A DNA stretch of 64,000 nucleotides. Origin: Vesta saturnalis (lineage: Eukaryota > Arthropoda > Insecta > Coleoptera > Lampyridae). Under the pieces are notes generated by a model. The model had not been told where the DNA came from. It did not search any database and saw only the letters and a list, made by a program, of their open reading frames with translations. Location of the stretch: contig JARFJB010001965.1 of the NCBI GenBank assembly GCA_036346205.1, positions 1,400,001 through 1,464,000 of the forward strand, in the 5' to 3' direction. The first letter of the stretch is position 1, and the number at the start of each line of letters is the position of its first letter. Both the position numbers and the translations under genes were made by a program. Below are positions 59,672-64,000 of this stretch, piece after piece.

Positions 59672-60038
59672 TGTGTTAAACTGTCAGTAGTTGTCTTCTT
59701 TATTACTACGGACTAGGATCACACTTTCTAGCCAGATCTACTACGTTTCTGGACGGTGTCCAACCTTATGTTAACTGTATTGTATCTCTTATTGTGTTGT
59801 AGACCTTTTCTTGATCTAAGGGCGAAAAAGAAATAAATCAAGTGGTTCCCTTTTAACCTTCCTGCATCTCTACACCTGCCACACGCCCACGCGTTCAAGT
59901 GCCTAACCGGCTAACACCCTCATTTCTTGCTACTGCACACCTTTTTCTGCTTTTGCTACGACCGCACTTGTGCATGTAATAAGAAGTTTTCATTTTTGTA
60001 TTCTTCTCTGCCAATTCTCTCTACGAGGGTTTAACACA
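59672..60038 (+). repeat. Candidate 5' LTR of the Ty3/gypsy element
   Basis: Starts TGTGTTAAAC and ends GTTTAACACA, an inverted TG...CA pair, 367 bp long, just upstream of the gag frame. No second copy exists in the window because the element is 3'-truncated, and no standard primer-binding site was recognised after it, so the call is provisional. Confidence 0.55.
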
Positions 60039-60123
60039 ACTTAACATGGTAAGAATTTTGTAGCTATAATTGGTATTTACTTTGATAAACTTAGACTAAC
60101 GTTCATACAACTTAGATTTTAAC

Positions 60124-61440
60124 ATGGCTATCATTTGGAAATTAGATGTTAACCGATTACTCAAAGCTGAACTTCAATACGAGTTATCTAGGGGATTTTC
60201 GTGCGACGTGTCTATAGAACAGTTACGTAAATCAGTTCGTAGCGCATTACTGCTGATCAAACTCTCGACTTTCGAGTATACTATTGCGTGTGATGTTGAT
60301 CGCCGGTACGTAAATCTAACTAGGAGCTTTCTACTATTTTAACCACTTTTACGGGTGACATGTCTACACCGGTTGCTAGACGTTTTATTACACCTTGGGT
60401 ATGTACACATTGTTGTTGTACTCTGACGAAATTGGATACTACAGTTGAGGTAACTGCGAAAAATGAACTTCTACTCTTACTTCAAAACTATCGCGCAGAA
60501 GTAGAGGATAAACACCAAGGATGGAAACGTCCCGCCACGGTTAATTTCTCACAAATACCGTCATCTAGTGCAAATGCTACACCCATTAGTACTACGGAAA
60601 GCGAACCTGATCTTCTTTCTCCTGATTCGGATGACTTGGATGATTTACCTATTCCAGGCATTAATACGTTTACGCCAGTAGCTTCTCGCAAATACAACGC
60701 GATCACGAAACTAAATGTAACGTTTTCGGGGGAAACTTGATCCTCGCTTCTGGAATTCTTAACACGGCTGGAAGAACTTGCTTGTCCTAAGGAACTTACT
60801 CACTCATACGTATACGCTGCATGTCCTGAACTTCTTACCGGCAAGGCATTGTTGCTGTATAAAGAATCCTTAACCTCTTGGGAAGACGTAGTAGCTCTTT
60901 TAAAATCAGAATTCATTCCTATTAACTATGATGAACTACTCTTAGAGAATTCTGAAGGACCTTCAGAATCTATAGGAATCTATGTAGCAACTATGCACAG
61001 CTTATTCCAACGATTACTTATACCTCTGTCATAAGCGACAACTTGAGATCGTTCGACGAAACATTTCTCCGCTTTACCAAACTTCTTTAGCTTTGACAGA
61101 AATCACTTCTCTAACGCAATTGATTACTTGGGGCAAAAGCTCGAACATAATAATATCGAAACTTTTAGACCTCCTCCTTCTTGTCGTACTACTAAATTAC
61201 TGGAAACTAACTTAGCATACATAGATTCTACTAATGACCCATCAAATTCTTCGGCAAATACTCGTAAACCTATTTCTTGTTACCTCCTCACCTTCTACCT
61301 TACGTTGCTGGAATTGCCAGAATCGGGGACATACTCCTCCTAAATGTCCACAACCACAGAATAGACATTGTAACGGTTGTGGTAGACCAGGGGTTACCAA
61401 ACCCAACTGTCTTAAATGTAATTCTCGTCAGAGAAACTAA
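60124..61440 (+). pseudogene. Ty3/gypsy Gag with zinc knuckle
   Basis: The N-terminal frame 60124-60342 reads IIWKLDVNRLLKAELQYELS, a helical start common in insect gypsy Gags. 60360-60740 is Ser/Asp-rich and ends in KLNVTFSGET. The capsid core continues near 60760-61034 (LLYKESLTSWEDVVALLKSE, YVATMHSLFQRL). The nucleocapsid (61300-61435) has CWNCQNRGHTPPKC, a CCHC knuckle, then CNGCGRPGVTKPNC, where Thr-Lys stand at the place of His-type ligands. Frame changes occur near 60740, 61034 and 61290. Confidence 0.8.
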
Positions 61441-61559
61441 TACTAGAGTCTTCTGACCGAGTAGAAGACTCTGTTCTCCCTACAATCTCGGATACTCCAT
61501 TTTCGGGTCTTACCGACCAACAAAGTTTTCTTCTTGACTTTATATACTCTAGTGTTCGC

Positions 61560-61860
61560 AATGATGAACGATCTTATCGTAATCTCTCAATTCTCGGAAA
61601 AATGTTCAAAGGTCTCCTTGATAGTGGATCTTCACGAACCATACTTGATGCTGATGGATGAAATTCTGTACGATATTTACGTATCTCACTTTTGACGGAC
61701 AAATATCCTTTATTTTGTTCAGTAGCTCGTGGTGGCAAATGCCAGATTCTTGGACATGTTCCTCTTCCGATCACGGTGGAAGATAAAACTGTAGTTATCG
61801 ACGTGTTAGTGTACCATAAGTTTGTCAACCACTCATTTTGGGGATAGATTTTTGGAAGGC
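61560..61860 (+). pseudogene. Ty3/gypsy aspartic protease fragment
   Basis: Near 61605-61650 the plus strand reads KMFKGLLDSGSSRTILDADG, the LLDSGSS active-site loop of retropepsins. CQILGHVPLPITVEDKTVVI follows (near 61740), and an ILGIDFW-like block near 61838 is the usual second half. A stop interrupts after DADG. Confidence 0.72.
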
Positions 61861-62009
61861 GATTGATTTTGTCTCAGATTGTAGAGATCTTTGGTCTTTT
61901 GGACCTCCTCCAGTACTCAATGCGATAAATACCAAACATCTAAATTCTTTCTCCGAATTATCTCCTTCTGAACAAAACACTACAAAACCTTCTGAATACA
62001 GATTTTCCT

Positions 62010-62880
62010 TTGGCTTCAGATACTCTCGGGTGCACTTCTCTAATAGAGCATAAAATTACCAATGACGCGGAATCGATCCAACAAGGATATTACCAGTTAT
62101 CTCGTATTTTGCAGACTATCGTAGATAAGGAGCTTGATGATATGACGGGTATGGGTGTTGTGGAACCTTCAAATAGTCCATGGTCTAGTCCTGTAGTTAA
62201 GGTACGGAAAAACGACAACTCCTGTCGATTTTGTATAGACTTTCGGAAAGTTAACGCTGTGACACAAAAGGATGCTTATCCTTTACCTTATATTACTTCA
62301 ATATTGGATGGTTTACGTGACGCAACTTACTCGAATGCCTTTCAGATTACATAATTCTCCGGCTACTTTCCAACGATTAATTGATCGTGTTCTTGGTGCT
62401 GATCTCGAATTATATTGTTTCACCTACCTGAATGATATTGTCATCACTACACCTACTTTCGAGAAACACTGCAAAGTATTTACGCGAATATCTCGTCAAC
62501 AAAGATGGCTTACTGGTATCGACGTTTTGTGTCAAATTTCGCCACGCTTAATGCTCCTTTAAGTGCTCTTACTCGAAAAATACTCCTTTCTTCTGGTCAA
62601 ATCAATGACAAGATTCATTTAACTCTTTAAAAAGATGTCTCGTATCTGCTGCTATTCTTTCGTGCCAGGATTTTTCCTGTCCTCTTACTATACAACCGAT
62701 GCCTCAGATTTTGGATTAGGCGCTATTTTAAGTCAAAGCACTGCTGCTAGTGAACAAGTACTTAGCTATATCAGTCGATCTTTGGCGAAAGCAGAACGTC
62801 ATTACTCCACCACAGAAAAAGAATGCATTGAAAAGTTTCGTCCTTATGTAGAAGCTACACACCTCGGTAATTACTGATCA
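62010..62880 (+). pseudogene. Ty3/gypsy reverse transcriptase and RNase H
   Basis: The frame 62010-62354 gives YQLSRILQTIVDKELDDMTG and MGVVEPSNSPWSSPVVKVRK, RFCIDFRKVNAVTQKDAYPL (RT fingers). It then jumps to RMPFRLHNSPATFQRLIDRV (62335), so the LDL motif A segment is deleted. The catalytic box reads YLNDI instead of YxDD (near 62430), with the first Asp changed to Asn. RNase H (62635-62877) is well kept: YTTDASDFGLGAIL and HYSTTEKECIEKF. Inactive. Confidence 0.87.
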
Positions 62881-62983
62881 TCACTCTTTGGTATGGTTAA
62901 ATAAACTCCAAAATCCTTCTGGGAGATTAGCCCGCTGGGCTATTCGTCTTCAACAGTATGACTTACAAAAGAGGTTTCCTGAG

Positions 62984-63206
62984 ATTAAAAATTATTATTT
63001 GAAGGAAAAACAAACGCATCGTAACTTAATAATGCATACCAAAAGATCATATTATCAAAATATGATAGTTAATTCTGATAATAAGAATAATTATTTCCGT
63101 TTAGTAGCTCCTCCACTTCTCAAAAGCAATGGTCACTTGTTATAGATGGAAAATCGGTGGATAACCCAAACGCAATTGTCAATACCTTTAATGAAAAATT
63201 TGTTAA
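62984..63206 (+). pseudogene. Non-LTR element fragment (linker before RT)
   Basis: In the frame of the gypsy tail the text changes to NYYLKEKQTHRNLIMHTKRS and YYQNMIVNSDNKNN, then in another frame VIDGKSVDNPNAIVNTFNEK. This is the region between endonuclease and RT in CR1/jockey-like elements. It is cut at 63207 by the poly-T start of the next insertion. Confidence 0.6.
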
Positions 63207-64000
63207 TTTTTTTTTTTTTTTATGATTGTGGACCTGAACAGGCTAAATAAGGCCTATCGTGCTAAAGCACTCAGGGACACTTAGGAGGATGGATAGAGGG
63301 ATAATGAATTGCCAATAGATGCCTATGAACAGCTACCTTAAATTTTCTCATATCATAAGTGAGAGGAAAACAGGAACTAGGGAGATCATTCCAGAGTTTA
63401 GAAGCCGTGTAGAAAAATGTGGATTGCGCCCGTTTGGTACGACAAGTGGAGATTTGTACTGCATACTGATGATGTGAATGAGCGAACCGAATGTTTCTCG
63501 CAAAGATAGCCGGAGATGGTATCAAAGAATGTAATTCACCAGCCGTTGTAATAACGATAATACAAAGAAAGAACTGAAACCATCCTTCTATGCTCAAGGG
63601 ACTGTATGTGAGAAGCTAAGGACGGGTCATTTATAAGCCTAATCGCTCTCTTTTGAAGATCAACGATATCGAGGGCGTATTGGGGAGCACTAACCCAGAG
63701 GTGAGAATTATATTCCAGATGAGGCCGAATTTGGGCCTTATACAACAGAAGGAGCTGTCGAGAGGTAAAGTACTGCTTAGATCTATACAAAAAGCCTATG
63801 TTACGAGCAGCTGTTTTGGTAGCTGACAGAAGATGGTCGACCCATGAGAGATTTGAAGATACAGTCATACCCAACAGAATAATAGAGTCTGAAAACTTAA
63901 GAACTGAGCCATTCATACTTACAACCAGATGCAATAGTATCAAAGATTTCAAACGCAACTGATTCAAATCACTATGAATTTAGGAAAGATGTTATCGTTA
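63207..64000 (-). mobile_element. Non-LTR retrotransposon, 3' end, minus strand
   Basis: The poly-T run 63207-63221 marks the tail. The 3' UTR (CCTGAACAGGCTAAATAAGG, GTGCTAAAGCACTC) recurs at 56531-56640. The coding part runs off the right window edge. Confidence 0.85.
63271..64000 (-). pseudogene. Non-LTR reverse transcriptase C-terminal domain
   Basis: Frame 63536-63967 reads SIILLGMTVSSNLSWVDHL, AARNIGFLYRSKQYFTSRQL, LYKAQIRPHLEYNSHLWVSA and DIVDLQKRAIRLINDPSLAS, the thumb and post-RT region of CR1/jockey-like elements. It continues after a shift near 63560 in 63271-63597 with ARNIRFAHSHHQYAVQISTC, STFFYTASKLWNDLPSSCFP and KFKVAVHRHLL. The RT palm lies outside the window. One frameshift only, so a relatively young copy. 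Confidence 0.86.

Larger units (their letters stand above)
60039..62983 (+). mobile_element. Ty3/gypsy retrotransposon body, 3'-truncated
   Basis: Gag, zinc knuckle, protease, RT and RNase H follow in order on the plus strand. Integrase and 3' LTR are absent: at about 62984 the sequence switches to a non-LTR fragment. Two internal deletions remove RT motif A and part of the thumb. Confidence 0.85.

Overview
This is AT-rich, repeat-dominated eukaryotic DNA, most probably from an arthropod and plausibly an insect. The evidence is the mobile-element mix: a Polinton/Maverick, several mariner-like elements of the DD41D type, a DD34D mariner, HARBI1/PIF, piggyBac, Penelope-like, jockey-like non-LTR and Ty3/gypsy remnants, plus tRNA-derived repeats. 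I found no convincing host protein-coding gene. Nearly every recognisable coding stretch belongs to a mobile element, and almost all are broken by frameshifts, stops or truncation.

Layout. 1-905 is a GT/CG-rich alternating purine-pyrimidine tract, followed by a Penelope-like endonuclease fragment (910-1280). 1531-24000 is a mosaic of IS630/Tc1/mariner elements. Five have recognisable terminal inverted repeats (TIRs): 1531-3698, 7441-9418, 14896-17176, 19381-20582 and 22117-23768. A sixth, related element lies at 10621-12126. Several abut (TA)n tracts. Between them lie DD34D mariner pieces, a non-LTR reverse transcriptase piece, a HARBI1 remnant and a long hairpin. 24850-25250 is a probable tRNA-derived SINE. 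26230-28190 is a Penelope-like element with inverted and direct terminal repeats. 28800-30130 is another DDE transposase pseudogene. 30130-35400 is mostly unassigned but holds a clean MITE (33734-33991).

The centrepiece is 35405-50510, an essentially full-length but broken Polinton/Maverick of about 15.1 kb with TIRs of roughly 540-570 bp that start AGTAGG. Going left to right it holds two unassigned plus-strand genes; a minus-strand block of integrase with chromodomain, a conserved-looking unknown protein and the packaging ATPase; a plus-strand virion block of PLA2-like protein, small hydrophobic core-like protein, adenovirus-type protease, minor capsid, major capsid and one unknown; the protein-primed type B DNA polymerase on the minus strand; and a plus-strand, apparently intron-containing acidic gene of unknown family next to the right TIR. 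Integrase and polymerase would replicate and integrate the element. Capsid proteins, protease and ATPase would form and fill virions. The lesions look mainly like small indels, so assembly error should be excluded before calling the copy dead.

Right of the Polinton lie a piggyBac remnant (50780-51300), a long unassigned stretch with a (GT)n run, a jockey-type reverse transcriptase fragment (55080-55900), three copies of a tRNA-Ala(AGC)-like sequence in an inverted arrangement (57235-57760), a Ty3/gypsy element with a probable 5' LTR (59672-62983), and two non-LTR fragments nested at the right edge.
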